From positions 1 to 60,573 of the forward strand of contig CAZHVS010000016.1 of NCBI GenBank assembly GCA_964536015.1: a stretch of 60,573 nt of DNA, given 5' to 3'. Source of the stretch: CAZHVS01 sp964536015 (GTDB lineage Bacteria > Bacteroidota > Ignavibacteria > Ignavibacteriales > Ignavibacteriaceae). A program made the translations under genes and the position numbers. Below are positions 45,627-56,333 of the stretch, one piece after another. The notes beneath the pieces are model-generated. The model saw only the letters and a program-made list of their open reading frames with translations, was not told the DNA's origin and ran no database searches. The first letter of the stretch is position 1; each line of letters starts with the position of its first letter.

Positions 45627-48600
45627 AAAAGGTTCTTCTTGTTTTATTTTCATTATATAACTTTCTGCTTTCGCAAAGCAATATAGCAGTAAAATTTAAT
45701 GGCAAGACAATGATCCTGAATTTCGAACTTGAAAAACCACGCTTTTTTGAAGAGAAAAAAGGAACCTTTACAGTGCGTGATTATTATGAATTCACTGATC
45801 CATTTAATGCTGGAAGTTATAAGCTGCCAACAAAGGATTTAATAATTGCTATACCTCCAAAAACTACTCCAAAAATCAATGTTTCATTTATTCAGTCTTC
45901 TGTCATCAATCAATGTATTCCAAAGGTTAATCCAGCAGCTCAGGAAGAAAACTCTTCAATAATTTTAAAGAATATAGATATTCCCATTAGAGCCAATTCA
46001 TTATTGACAGAAAACAATTTTGAATTTAAAGGATACTTATGGATAGGAAACTATTATTGTTTACATATCAAAATTCCTTTAGTTTCATTTGATGAAAATT
46101 TTTCTCGTATAACAGAATATAATCGAGTTAAAATTGAATTTATCTTTAATAATGAAGTCAACATTATTTCCTCATCACCAATAATTGCAACAAACATATT
46201 TGAAGAAGAACTATATCGAGTAATAATTAACAAAGAATCTGCTGGCTTGTTTTCGGGGAACCCGGTTTTTGTTCCTAACGATTCTACAGGTAACTGGTTT
46301 AATTATAATTCAACATATGTAAAATTGTCAACCGCTCAAGATGGTTTATACAGGATAAAAAAAAGCGACCTGGAAAATATCGGGATAAACACAACTCAAA
46401 TTAATCCCAAGCAATTTCAACTTTTTGAATCTGGTAAAGAAGAAGCTATTTATGTTTTTGGTGAAGAAGATGGAGTGTTTGATCAAAACGATTATATTGA
46501 GTTTTATGGACATAAAAACTATTCGAAAATTTCTGCAAGAATCATTAATTCTATTGGCAAACCTTATAATGAATATCTGAACAAGTATACAGATTCAACA
46601 ATTTATTTTTTAACGTGGGGTAATACAAACGGAAAAAGAGTTTCTGTTAATAACAATTTTATAACAGGTTTGACTGATACACTAAATTATTATAACCATT
46701 TCGAACACGTTGAAGAAAATCTTATGTATCAACCTGTTTCGCTTGATGTTGTTAACAATCAGGATCCTGAGTATCAAACAGGAAAGAGTTGGTTCAAAAC
46801 CTGGGTTGATACAAATCCTCAAAATTATCTTTTTACTACGAAAGATATTCTTACAAATTATCCAGCTGGAATTTTTTGTAAAATGATCAGCCAGGCTTCA
46901 AATCGAGTCACTCAATCACATAACATTACACTGAGTGTAAACGCTAATTTGATTGATAGTATGGTTGCAAACAGAAATGACATCATTGTAATTGGAAAAT
47001 ATTTTTCGGGGAATTTATTAATTGATGGTTTAAATTATTTTACCATCCATAATCAGCCGAACGGAACAACTACAAACCAACTTGTTTGGGATTGGTATGA
47101 AGTGGAATACCACAGAAAACTCAAAGCTCTAAATGATTCGTTAATTTTCAAGTTCACTGATTCACTCTATCTTAAAGAGAGAATTATCAAAATCGAAAAT
47201 ATTCAAACATCTAATGTTCTTATTTATAGATTAACCCCTTCTTTAAAAAAGATTGAAAATTTTCAATTTAGTAATAACACAATTTATTTTAGTGATAGTG
47301 TGGGGACAAATTATTCTTACATACTTTCAACTCCTGCTCGGATTTTTTCACCTGTTTTTAATTATAAAAAGAAATTTGTTAATCTTCGTAATACATCAAA
47401 AAGTGCAATTTACATAGGAATTACACATCCCCTGCTTTTTCAATCAGCGACAAATTATATCAATTTTATTTCAAGTGCTTATAATATAAAAACGGAATTA
47501 GTCCTTACAGAAGATATATTTGATGAATTTGCTTTCGGTTATCCAACCGCAGAAGCGATTAAATATTTTTTAAAGATTGCATCTCAATACTGGACAACCC
47601 CAAAACCAAAATATCTTTCTTTGTTAGGTTCTGCTTGTTACGATTACAAAAGAATTTTTTATAAATTAAATGGAACAGAACTAAACCAAAATCTTGTACC
47701 TTCTTTTGGTGAACCCGTCAGCGACACATGGTTTACAATGTTTGATTCTACAAGCGCCTTAATACAACAAATGCTGGTTGGAAGAATACCTGCAAGAAAT
47801 TCTACTGAATTAAATAACTATTTAACTAAGCATAAAAATTATTTAAATCAACGAATAAATAAATTTAATAAAACAGCCATATTCTTTTCTGGGGGCGATA
47901 GCAATGATTCGACACAATTGAAACAATTAAAAAGTGTTAATGATTATATAGTAAATAATTTTGCCAGACCGGCTCCTTTTAGTATGAGCATTAATCACTT
48001 TTATAAAACAGTAAAACCTTTAACTGATTTTGGACCTTTTGATATGTCTTTTGTAAGAAACACAATTGACGAAGGAGCACTGTTTATTTCTTATATTGGG
48101 CACAGCGGTACACGAACCTGGGACAATTCTATTTCTGAACCATACCAGCTTTACAACAAATATAACAGAGGATCGTTGATTTCAGATTTTGGATGTTCAA
48201 CAAATAAGTTTGCTGAGCCCGATGTTGAAGCTTTTGGTGAATTATTTATTAATGATGGACAGGCAATTGGTTATGTGGGAAATTCTTCTCTTGGCTTTAC
48301 ATCTACATCCACAACTGTTCCGATTTATTTTTATGAATCAGCATTAAAAGATACTATCAGAGAATTGGGAGCAATTCATTTTAGTTCTAAACAAAAAATG
48401 TTTAGTCGCCTTGGAACAACCGGAACTTATCGTGTATGTGCCTTAACTAATCTTCTTTGTGGCGATCCTATCTTAAATCTCGGAATTTATACATTACCAA
48501 ACCTCAACATCGCCCCAGCCGATGTAGATCTGATTAATAAATTATTAAATGACCAAACAGATTCTGCAGAAATATCAATCGGTTATAACAACTGGGGTTC

Positions 48601-50944
48601 TGTAAAAACGGATTCTTTTTCTATTTTAATTGAAGACTGGCAAAACAATCAAAAGATTTTTTCAACTTTTATAAATAGATTATTACCATCGTTGTACGAT
48701 GAGTTTAAAATAAAAATTCCAGTTAAAGATAAACCAGGTGAACACACATTAAAAATAATTTTAGATCCTCAGAATATAATGAATGAAATTTATGAGGATG
48801 ATAATAACATCGATTATAGGTATACTGTACCTACTCTATCATTAAGATTAATGCAGTACAACCCGTTTACTTCTCAAAGTAATGCTAATTTTAAAATACT
48901 TGGACAAACTAATTTTGTTAATTTAATTTCACAAGAGATAATTCTTGAATGTGATACCAGCGAATATTTTTTATCTTCTAAGATTTTTAAATACAACATA
49001 GATACGTTGATGACTGATATCACCATTCCCAATTTGACTAATAATACAAGGTACTGGATACGAGCAAGATTAAATTCATATGACACTCTTTGGAGCCAAC
49101 CAATGACTTTTCTAAAAAGCTCTGAAGATTACAAATTTACTTTATCTGATTTTTATAGTTTTAACAAACAATATCTGGACAATTTATCTTCGACTGACAA
49201 AGTCGTAATTAATATTGACACAATATTTATTGGAATAAAATCTGGTGGAGGAAATGTAAGTAAATTTGGTACTGTTACAAAAAATGGAGTCAATGTTTTA
49301 CCAAACACATTTACTTGGGGAATGGGAATGGCTGTTTTTGATTCTTCAACCTTCAAAGTAGATACATCGCAAACTTTTTGGTATGGTGATACTCCTAAAA
49401 ATGCAGATAGTTTAGCAAGTCTGATAAATCGAACTCCCAATGGAAAAATAATTGCTTTGTGTGTTATTGATGACGGCTGGCTTGGAATGCAACCAAATTT
49501 GTCTGCTGCTATCAAATCACTTGGAAGCACTTTAATAGATAGTTTGTATTTTAGAACTCCATGGTTATTACTCTGCAGAAAAGGAGCAGTAAATCCAGTA
49601 ATTAAAGAAATATTAATGCCTAATACTTATCCCGAGATTTTATCATTTGATACATCTTTTGTTAAAAATGGTGATACTGGCTTTTTATTAACTTCCGCAA
49701 TTACAAACTCTTCACAATGGAGATCATTAAAAGCAAATTATTCCGAACCAAATAGTTCTTCTATTAGGTTCAAAATTATTGGTATTAAAGAAAATAACCT
49801 TTTGGATTCACTCGGTCACCTCAGTATTGTGAATGGAAGCTGTGATTTAAGTTTCATTAATGCTAATACATATCCTTCAATTAAATTAGTTAGTGAGTTT
49901 AATGCCGGTGAAAATGGGACTTCACCAATTTTAAATTCTTTAAAAATAGATTACACTGGCTTACCTGAACTTGCGATTAACTATCAATGTGTCAGCTTCT
50001 CAAAAGATACTTTCCAGGTAGGTGAAGAAGCTAAACTTGATTTCTTTATCCAAAATATTGGTGAAACAGATGCAGATAGTTTCATTGTAAATGTTGAAAC
50101 AATTTACCCCGATAATAAAAGAGATTTAATTACAACACATGTTGTGAATAAAGTTAAAGCTGGAGAGAAAGAATATTTTTCTACAACATTCACTTTTCCA
50201 ATTGGAGATAAGCAAAGAAGATTGTTAATTTCAGTTAATTCTTCATTCTCTATCAAAGAATTGTATTACGACAATAACTTTTTTTCGATACCTTATATAG
50301 TGAATCCAGATACTGCCAAACCCTCGCTAAAAATAACTTTTGATGATAGAGAAATTCTTGATGGAGATTATATTTCGAACAATCCAAAAATTAAAATTGC
50401 CCTTTATTCAACCTCGCTTATTCCAATCACAAATAAAAATTCAGTAAAATTATTTCTTAATGAAACCCCTGTTCAACTTGTTGATTCTAATTATGAATTT
50501 AATTCTTCAAATCCAAAAGTAGTGGTTACTTATTTCCCAAAACTTCAAGCCGGCAATTATACTTTAACAGTTTTTGCAAAGGATTCATCTGGTTTACAGG
50601 TTGATACTGCTGGTTCATCAAAAAATTTTGTGGTCGATGATAAGACTAAACTGTTGAACGTTTTTAATTTTCCAAATCCATTTAAAAATGAAACATACTT
50701 TACTTTCAAACTGACTCAAGTTCCTGAAAAGCTGGAGATTAAAATATTTACTGTTGCGGGAAGGTTGGTAAAACAGATTTCAAGAAATTCTAATGAACTT
50801 AACACTGATTTTAACAGGATTTATTGGGATGGTAGAGATGAAGATGGTAACCCTCTGGCTAATGGAACATACTTCTACAAATTAATAATCAAACAAAACA
50901 ATAAATCAGAAGTCAAAACAAATAAAATTGTTATTTTACGATAA
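45623..50944 (+). CDS. Giant C25 (gingipain-like) peptidase, PorU-like T9SS sortase candidate 1
   Basis: A 1773-residue exported protein. The signal peptide is about residues 1-17. Residues about 20-600 are beta-rich with the motif EDGVFDQNDYIEFYG, common in PorU homologues. The C25 peptidase core has catalytic His827 (SYIGHSGTRTW) and Cys858 (DFGCSTNKF). The long C-terminal part contains CARDB-like beta domains (LDFFIQNIGETDADSF and TVFAKDSSGL) and ends in an FPNPF ... ANGTYFYKL module. That module is FlgD-like and differs from the cargo NYPNPFNPST type. PorU removes sorting domains of cargo and links cargo to LPS. This protein is clearly longer than the roughly 1150 residues of P. gingivalis PorU. 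Confidence 0.8.
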   Translation: MKKVLLVLFSLYNFLLSQSNIAVKFNGKTMILNFELEKPRFFEEKKGTFTVRDYYEFTDPFNAGSYKLPTKDLIIAIPPKTTPKINVSFIQSSVINQCIPKVNPAAQEENSSIILKNIDIPIRANSLLTENNFEFKGYLWIGNYYCLHIKIPLVSFDENFSRITEYNRVKIEFIFNNEVNIISSSPIIATNIFEEELYRVIINKESAGLFSGNPVFVPNDSTGNWFNYNSTYVKLSTAQDGLYRIKKSDLENIGINTTQINPKQFQLFESGKEEAIYVFGEEDGVFDQNDYIEFYGHKNYSKISARIINSIGKPYNEYLNKYTDSTIYFLTWGNTNGKRVSVNNNFITGLTDTLNYYNHFEHVEENLMYQPVSLDVVNNQDPEYQTGKSWFKTWVDTNPQNYLFTTKDILTNYPAGIFCKMISQASNRVTQSHNITLSVNANLIDSMVANRNDIIVIGKYFSGNLLIDGLNYFTIHNQPNGTTTNQLVWDWYEVEYHRKLKALNDSLIFKFTDSLYLKERIIKIENIQTSNVLIYRLTPSLKKIENFQFSNNTIYFSDSVGTNYSYILSTPARIFSPVFNYKKKFVNLRNTSKSAIYIGITHPLLFQSATNYINFISSAYNIKTELVLTEDIFDEFAFGYPTAEAIKYFLKIASQYWTTPKPKYLSLLGSACYDYKRIFYKLNGTELNQNLVPSFGEPVSDTWFTMFDSTSALIQQMLVGRIPARNSTELNNYLTKHKNYLNQRINKFNKTAIFFSGGDSNDSTQLKQLKSVNDYIVNNFARPAPFSMSINHFYKTVKPLTDFGPFDMSFVRNTIDEGALFISYIGHSGTRTWDNSISEPYQLYNKYNRGSLISDFGCSTNKFAEPDVEAFGELFINDGQAIGYVGNSSLGFTSTSTTVPIYFYESALKDTIRELGAIHFSSKQKMFSRLGTTGTYRVCALTNLLCGDPILNLGIYTLPNLNIAPADVDLINKLLNDQTDSAEISIGYNNWGSVKTDSFSILIEDWQNNQKIFSTFINRLLPSLYDEFKIKIPVKDKPGEHTLKIILDPQNIMNEIYEDDNNIDYRYTVPTLSLRLMQYNPFTSQSNANFKILGQTNFVNLISQEIILECDTSEYFLSSKIFKYNIDTLMTDITIPNLTNNTRYWIRARLNSYDTLWSQPMTFLKSSEDYKFTLSDFYSFNKQYLDNLSSTDKVVINIDTIFIGIKSGGGNVSKFGTVTKNGVNVLPNTFTWGMGMAVFDSSTFKVDTSQTFWYGDTPKNADSLASLINRTPNGKIIALCVIDDGWLGMQPNLSAAIKSLGSTLIDSLYFRTPWLLLCRKGAVNPVIKEILMPNTYPEILSFDTSFVKNGDTGFLLTSAITNSSQWRSLKANYSEPNSSSIRFKIIGIKENNLLDSLGHLSIVNGSCDLSFINANTYPSIKLVSEFNAGENGTSPILNSLKIDYTGLPELAINYQCVSFSKDTFQVGEEAKLDFFIQNIGETDADSFIVNVETIYPDNKRDLITTHVVNKVKAGEKEYFSTTFTFPIGDKQRRLLISVNSSFSIKELYYDNNFFSIPYIVNPDTAKPSLKITFDDREILDGDYISNNPKIKIALYSTSLIPITNKNSVKLFLNETPVQLVDSNYEFNSSNPKVVVTYFPKLQAGNYTLTVFAKDSSGLQVDTAGSSKNFVVDDKTKLLNVFNFPNPFKNETYFTFKLTQVPEKLEIKIFTVAGRLVKQISRNSNELNTDFNRIYWDGRDEDGNPLANGTYFYKLIIKQNNKSEVKTNKIVILR

Positions 50945-50986
50945 AGAATAAACCAGTTTATTTTAACATCAACTATTTATAAGCCT

Positions 50987-53900
50987 ATGGAACGAATTAT
51001 TTTTATCGTGCTTTTTTTTATTTTGTTTTCGTTATCATTCGCACAGAAGAATGATGCCGTAATTAAAACGGAATCTAATTCTATCAAAATTGAACTCAGT
51101 GATTTATATTTTAATTTTTCTGAGTCGCGGTCGGGAAACATAACCATTCGAGATTATTATGATTTTACTGATGAATCAAGTTCGGGAACATATAAACTTC
51201 CCTCGAAAGATATTATCATCGCCATTCCACCTAACTCCGCACCTAAGATAAAAGTAAATTCGTTAGAGCCAAACGTAATAAAATTTTGTGTTCCAAGTTT
51301 GAATCCCAGATATGTTATAAACAGTGATTCAACGGCTTCGTATATTATTCCAGAATATTCGAAGTCAACGAAGAATTATAAAAATAATTTATACATTGTT
51401 AAAGGTTGCTTGTGGATAAGAGATCTTTTTTGTCTGCATCTTCAATTAAACCCTGTTGAGTTTGATGATAAAAATTCTTCACTAATCGAGAATAAAAAAA
51501 TTATAGTAGAATTAGAATTTGATAAATCAATTTCTATTAATTCTTATTCACCTTTAAAATACAATTCTCAGTTCGAAAAAATAGTTTATAGTTCAATTAT
51601 CAACCCGGAAATTTCTGAGCAATTCAGAAGTGATAAATTTTTCCTTTCTAATGATTCAACCGGCAACTGGATAGATTATAACTCCACATATTTGAAAATT
51701 GGCGTTGCTGAAGATTTCATTTACAGACTCAATAAAACTAAATTGGAACAGGCGGGAATTCTAACAAATTCGATTAATCCTAAGAATTTTAAATTGTTTT
51801 ATGAAGGGGAAGAAATTCCAATCTTCGTTCAGGGCGAAAATGATGGTAGCTTCGATAACTCTGATTATATTGAATTCTGGGGACAAAAAAATTATAATAA
51901 AATATCTGCAAGAACAATAAACCAAGGTTATGAACCTTACAACAATTATTTAAATCCTTACACAGATACTTCGTATTATTTTTTAACCTGGAACAATGGT
52001 TTTGGTAAACGTATTTATTTGGATTCAATTTTCACAAATTCTGTGAATGATACATTAAATTATTACACCGACTTTAAACACATAGAACAAGACAACGGTT
52101 ATCTTGGAATGTCAGTTGAAGTTGTTGAAAATCAGGATCCGGAATTATCGAATCTTAAATTCTGGTATTTTAAGGGATATGGTATAGGTACAGTGTACCA
52201 ATCTAATTTTTATTGTCCCGATTTGGTTATAAACAAACCAGCAAATTTGTTAATCAAGTTCGTTAGTTATGCTTCTGGCAGAGTTTCAAATTCTCATAAT
52301 ATCAGTCTAAAAATTAATAACACGTTAGTTGATACTTTTGTTCTTGATAGAAATAAAATTGCGCTTATTGGAAAACCTTTTAATTCTAATTTAATTAACC
52401 AGACAACTAACAGTTTTATTTTTACAAATCATCAAAATGGTGTAAGCCCCAATAACTTAATAATGGATTGGTATGAAATTGAATATCCAAGAAAACTAAG
52501 TGCTATTAATGACTCAATTATTTTTCAAATTCGCGATACATCTCTGACAAAAGCATTGAGAATAATTAAAATTGACAACATCACTTCTAACGATTTTATC
52601 CTCTACAAAACTTCCTCGCTTAAAAAAATAACTGGATTTCAAAAAGTTGGTTCAACTATTTTATTTACAGACACAGTTGGATATGGTGATTCTTATATTC
52701 TTATAAAACCTTCATATATTTTAACACCTCAACAAATAAGTAAAAAACAATTTGTAAATCTTCGGGACTTTTCAAGAAGTGCCGGTTATATCGCTATTAC
52801 AAATAAAAATTTCCGCACTGCTGCACAAAATTATAATCAATTTATTTCTTCAAAGTACTCAACAATTACATCACTAATCTTTACTGAAGATATATTTGAT
52901 GAATTTTCGTATGGCAATCCCGATCCCGCTTCAATCCGCGCTTTTCTTAAAACAGCTTACACTAACTGGACAACACCCAAACCTGAGTATGTCTGTTTAA
53001 TGGGTAGTGCAACATATGATTATAAGGAAGTAAAATTTAGAATTAACGGCTGGAAACACAATAGCAATCTTGTTCCGTCATACGGAGAACCAGTTAGTGA
53101 TACATGGTTTACAATGTGGGATACAACCCAATCATATATTCAGCAAATGTTGATTGGCAGAATTCCTGTTAGGAATGAAAACGAGCTTAATTATTATTTG
53201 CAGAAACATCAAAATTACTTAACTCAACGATATGATTTATGGAACAAGAGTTCAATGTTTTTTTCGGGTGGCTTAAGTTCCGATTCTTCACAGATTTCGT
53301 TATTTAAAGGTGTAAATGATTTTATTGTAGATAACTATGTAAAACTTCCTCCTTTTGTTTTGAACTTTAACCATTTTTATAAAACTGTTTATCCAATAAG
53401 TGATTTTGGACCTTACGAACCTTTGTATATCTTTAATACAATTTCTAACGGCGGAATATTTATTTCTTATATCGGTCATAGTGGTACAAGAACCTGGGAT
53501 AACTCTATAACCGACCCTAACCAATTAAATAATAAATTTAATAAAGCAAGTTTAAATACTGACTTCGGTTGTTCAACAAATAAATTTGCCGAACCCGATA
53601 TCGAATCATTTGGGCAGTTATTTATAGACAGAGGACAAGCAATTGGATACATCGGAAATACATCTCTTGGATTTATCTCAACTGGAACGACTGTTCCAAA
53701 ATATTTTTATGAATCTTTATTGAATGATACAATACTAAATATTGGACAATTACACTTATCCTCAAAATTAAAATTGTTTAGCAGAAATGGATATTCAAGC
53801 GTTAACAGAATTTTTGCATTAACAAATTTGCTTGCTGGTGATCCGATAGTAAACCTTGCTTTGCCAACAAAACCAAATTTATCTATAAATAATTCAGGCA

Positions 53901-56314
53901 TAAACCTGCTCGATAGTGAAACTAACGATCAATTGGATTCGGTTAGAATAAAAATAAATTTCTTCAATTATGGCACAACTGCACAGGATAGCATACAGAT
54001 ACTAATTAAAGATAATTACTTAAACTCCGTGAGTTTTTCAAACAGTGTAACATTTAAAATCCCTGATTATGAAAAATCATTTGTTGTTAATATACCTGTA
54101 AAGAACAAAGCAGGTGAACATAATATTGAAGTTTTATTAGACAGTGATAATAAAATTAATGAGTTATACAAAGATGATAATTCTGCTTCCTTAAAATTTA
54201 CTGTTGCAAGCACATCTGTTAATCCTTTAATTACTAATGAATTATTTTCTGTTGCGAACAAATCGTTAGTTGTTTTGAATCCTTTTGTAAAATCGTTAAC
54301 ACCGCAATCTCAATTGATTTACCAGGTAGATTTATCAAACAATTTTTTATCACCAAGCACTTATTCTATTAACTTGGACACTTTTTATACTAAAATAAAT
54401 TTATCTAACCTAACAACTAGCAATCGGTACTGGCTTAGGCTTAGAACAAATTCTTCGGACACTTCCTGGGGACAGAGTTTTACTCTTAAGAGAATCAATA
54501 CCGATTATAATTTTATAGCTGACGATAATTTTGCTTTCTCAAAATTTTCTTTTTCGGGTGTAACATACTCTAACTCAATAACACTTAATGTCGATACTGT
54601 AAAACTGGAAGTCATTTCAAGCGGTGGAAATTTTAATAAATATGGAGCCATAAAAAAGAATGGAATAAATGTTCTTCCAGCTACTTTCAACTGGGGTATG
54701 GGTGTTGCTGTTTTTGATATGTTAACATTTAACCTCGATACCACAAATACTTTCTGGTATGGCGATGATTCGAAAATGGCTGATAGTCTTGCAAGTTTAT
54801 TAAATGCTGCTCCAAATGGAAAATTAATTTGCTTAACTGTTATGGATGATGGAAGATCAATGACTTCCAAACTTAAAACTGCAATTAAATCCTTGGGGAG
54901 CAAATACATAGATACTTTGAAATACAGAGCCCCTTGGCTGTTAATTTCTAAAAAAGGTAATCCTTCAACTGTATTAATTGAAAAAGTTGAATCTCCCAAT
55001 TTTCAGGATTTTTTAACTGCCGATACTACTTTTTATGTTAATCTTCCATCTGGCACTTTTGTCACACCCGAAATATCACACTCCTCAAAATGGAAAAATG
55101 TGTTCCTGAATAGTAATCTCCCAGTTGGAAGCAATATACAGATTAAACCATTAGGAATTAAAAAGAGTGGAGTAATCGATACACTTTCCAATTTGACTTT
55201 TTCTAATAATTCAGCAGACATAAGTTCAATTGATACGAAAATTTATCCATCTATAAAATTGTATGGCAAGCTAATGGCAAACTCTTTAGGTGAATCTCCT
55301 GCAATTAATTCTTTAAGCATTGATTACAATGGTCTACCGGAGCTTGGAACTAATTATCAAACCGTCACAACCTTTTCCGATACAATTACTGCTGGAAAAA
55401 ATATTGATTATAAATTTTTTGTAGTCAATGCAGGTGAGATTTCTGCTGATAGTGTAGAGGTAAAAGTTTCCTGTTTATCACCTGATAATTCATCACAATT
55501 ATTATATCATACAAATACTAATATACCTCCATTAAGCAAGAAAGAATTTATTGCACGTTTCAACCTTGGAGCCGGTTCTGAACAAAGGACTCTATTGATT
55601 TCAATTGATCCCAATAATATTATTCCTGAGTATTTTGAAAATAACAACAACTACTCAATACCAATCCTTTTAAAAGCTGATACAACTAAAGCAAATGTTA
55701 AAATTACTTTTGATGGTTTGGATATTATTGATGGCGACTTTGTCTCATCAAACCCAAAAATAAAAATAGAACTGAATGACTATTCCCTTCTTTCAATTAC
55801 CGACACATCATTCTTAAGAGTATATTTAAATGAAAAAAGAATTTTCCTGAGCGATTCAAACTTTGTCTTTAATCTTAATAATCCAAAAGTTGTTGTAAAT
55901 TATTCTCCTGTTCTTGCGGATGGAGAATACACTTTGAAAATCATGGCAAGAGATGCCAATGGTTATTTAATTGATTCCTCAGGCATATACAAATATTTTA
56001 CTGTTCAAAAAGACGCCAAACTATTTTACGTCTATAATTATCCTAACCCTTTCTCAAATGAGACTTATTTTACTTTCAAATTGACTCAAATTCCCGACGA
56101 ATTAAAAATTAAAATTTTTACAGTTGCCGGAAGATTAGTAAAAGAAATAACCAAACACGCTTCAGAGTTGAACTTTGATTTCAATCGTATATACTGGAAT
56201 GGAAGCGATGAAGATGGAGATTTACTTTCCAACGGAATTTATTTTTATAAAATCATTCTGAAAAAAGATGGAAAAACTATAACAGAAACTCAAAAGATTG
56301 CTATTTTGCGTTAA
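50987..56314 (+). CDS. Giant C25 peptidase, PorU-like T9SS sortase candidate 2 (tandem paralogue)
   Basis: A 1775-residue exported paralogue of the preceding protein, alignable along the whole length with nearly equal size. The signal peptide is about 1-19. ENDGSFDNSDYIEFWG matches the PorU-type motif. Catalytic His831 (SYIGHSGTRTW) and Cys862 (DFGCSTNKF) have the same 31-residue spacing. It ends in a NYPNPFSNETYF ... SNGIYFYKI module like its neighbour. Both copies look active, so specialisation for different cargo or anchors is possible. One may be the housekeeping sortase and the other a cell-surface protease; the sequence does not show which. It starts 42 bases after the first copy. Confidence 0.8.
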   Translation: MERIIFIVLFFILFSLSFAQKNDAVIKTESNSIKIELSDLYFNFSESRSGNITIRDYYDFTDESSSGTYKLPSKDIIIAIPPNSAPKIKVNSLEPNVIKFCVPSLNPRYVINSDSTASYIIPEYSKSTKNYKNNLYIVKGCLWIRDLFCLHLQLNPVEFDDKNSSLIENKKIIVELEFDKSISINSYSPLKYNSQFEKIVYSSIINPEISEQFRSDKFFLSNDSTGNWIDYNSTYLKIGVAEDFIYRLNKTKLEQAGILTNSINPKNFKLFYEGEEIPIFVQGENDGSFDNSDYIEFWGQKNYNKISARTINQGYEPYNNYLNPYTDTSYYFLTWNNGFGKRIYLDSIFTNSVNDTLNYYTDFKHIEQDNGYLGMSVEVVENQDPELSNLKFWYFKGYGIGTVYQSNFYCPDLVINKPANLLIKFVSYASGRVSNSHNISLKINNTLVDTFVLDRNKIALIGKPFNSNLINQTTNSFIFTNHQNGVSPNNLIMDWYEIEYPRKLSAINDSIIFQIRDTSLTKALRIIKIDNITSNDFILYKTSSLKKITGFQKVGSTILFTDTVGYGDSYILIKPSYILTPQQISKKQFVNLRDFSRSAGYIAITNKNFRTAAQNYNQFISSKYSTITSLIFTEDIFDEFSYGNPDPASIRAFLKTAYTNWTTPKPEYVCLMGSATYDYKEVKFRINGWKHNSNLVPSYGEPVSDTWFTMWDTTQSYIQQMLIGRIPVRNENELNYYLQKHQNYLTQRYDLWNKSSMFFSGGLSSDSSQISLFKGVNDFIVDNYVKLPPFVLNFNHFYKTVYPISDFGPYEPLYIFNTISNGGIFISYIGHSGTRTWDNSITDPNQLNNKFNKASLNTDFGCSTNKFAEPDIESFGQLFIDRGQAIGYIGNTSLGFISTGTTVPKYFYESLLNDTILNIGQLHLSSKLKLFSRNGYSSVNRIFALTNLLAGDPIVNLALPTKPNLSINNSGINLLDSETNDQLDSVRIKINFFNYGTTAQDSIQILIKDNYLNSVSFSNSVTFKIPDYEKSFVVNIPVKNKAGEHNIEVLLDSDNKINELYKDDNSASLKFTVASTSVNPLITNELFSVANKSLVVLNPFVKSLTPQSQLIYQVDLSNNFLSPSTYSINLDTFYTKINLSNLTTSNRYWLRLRTNSSDTSWGQSFTLKRINTDYNFIADDNFAFSKFSFSGVTYSNSITLNVDTVKLEVISSGGNFNKYGAIKKNGINVLPATFNWGMGVAVFDMLTFNLDTTNTFWYGDDSKMADSLASLLNAAPNGKLICLTVMDDGRSMTSKLKTAIKSLGSKYIDTLKYRAPWLLISKKGNPSTVLIEKVESPNFQDFLTADTTFYVNLPSGTFVTPEISHSSKWKNVFLNSNLPVGSNIQIKPLGIKKSGVIDTLSNLTFSNNSADISSIDTKIYPSIKLYGKLMANSLGESPAINSLSIDYNGLPELGTNYQTVTTFSDTITAGKNIDYKFFVVNAGEISADSVEVKVSCLSPDNSSQLLYHTNTNIPPLSKKEFIARFNLGAGSEQRTLLISIDPNNIIPEYFENNNNYSIPILLKADTTKANVKITFDGLDIIDGDFVSSNPKIKIELNDYSLLSITDTSFLRVYLNEKRIFLSDSNFVFNLNNPKVVVNYSPVLADGEYTLKIMARDANGYLIDSSGIYKYFTVQKDAKLFYVYNYPNPFSNETYFTFKLTQIPDELKIKIFTVAGRLVKEITKHASELNFDFNRIYWNGSDEDGDLLSNGIYFYKIILKKDGKTITETQKIAILR

Positions 56315-56321
56315 ACAATTT

Positions 56322-56326
56322 AAGGA
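56322..56326 (+). promoter_or_regulatory. Ribosome binding site that fixes the barrel-protein start
   Basis: aagga lies 7 bases before the atg at 56334, where a signal peptide begins. A longer open frame from 56298, overlapping the peptidase gene, would put 12 extra residues before it. Confidence 0.7.
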
Positions 56327-56333
56327 ATATTAT

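Noticed and set aside
54505..54999. 164-codon minus-strand frame inside the second PorU-like gene
   Set aside because: The plus strand encodes a conserved segment shared with the paralogue, and the minus frame has no recognisable motif.
45623..56314. Assembly duplication of one peptidase gene
   Set aside because: The two copies are diverged throughout at protein and DNA level, so they are real paralogues.
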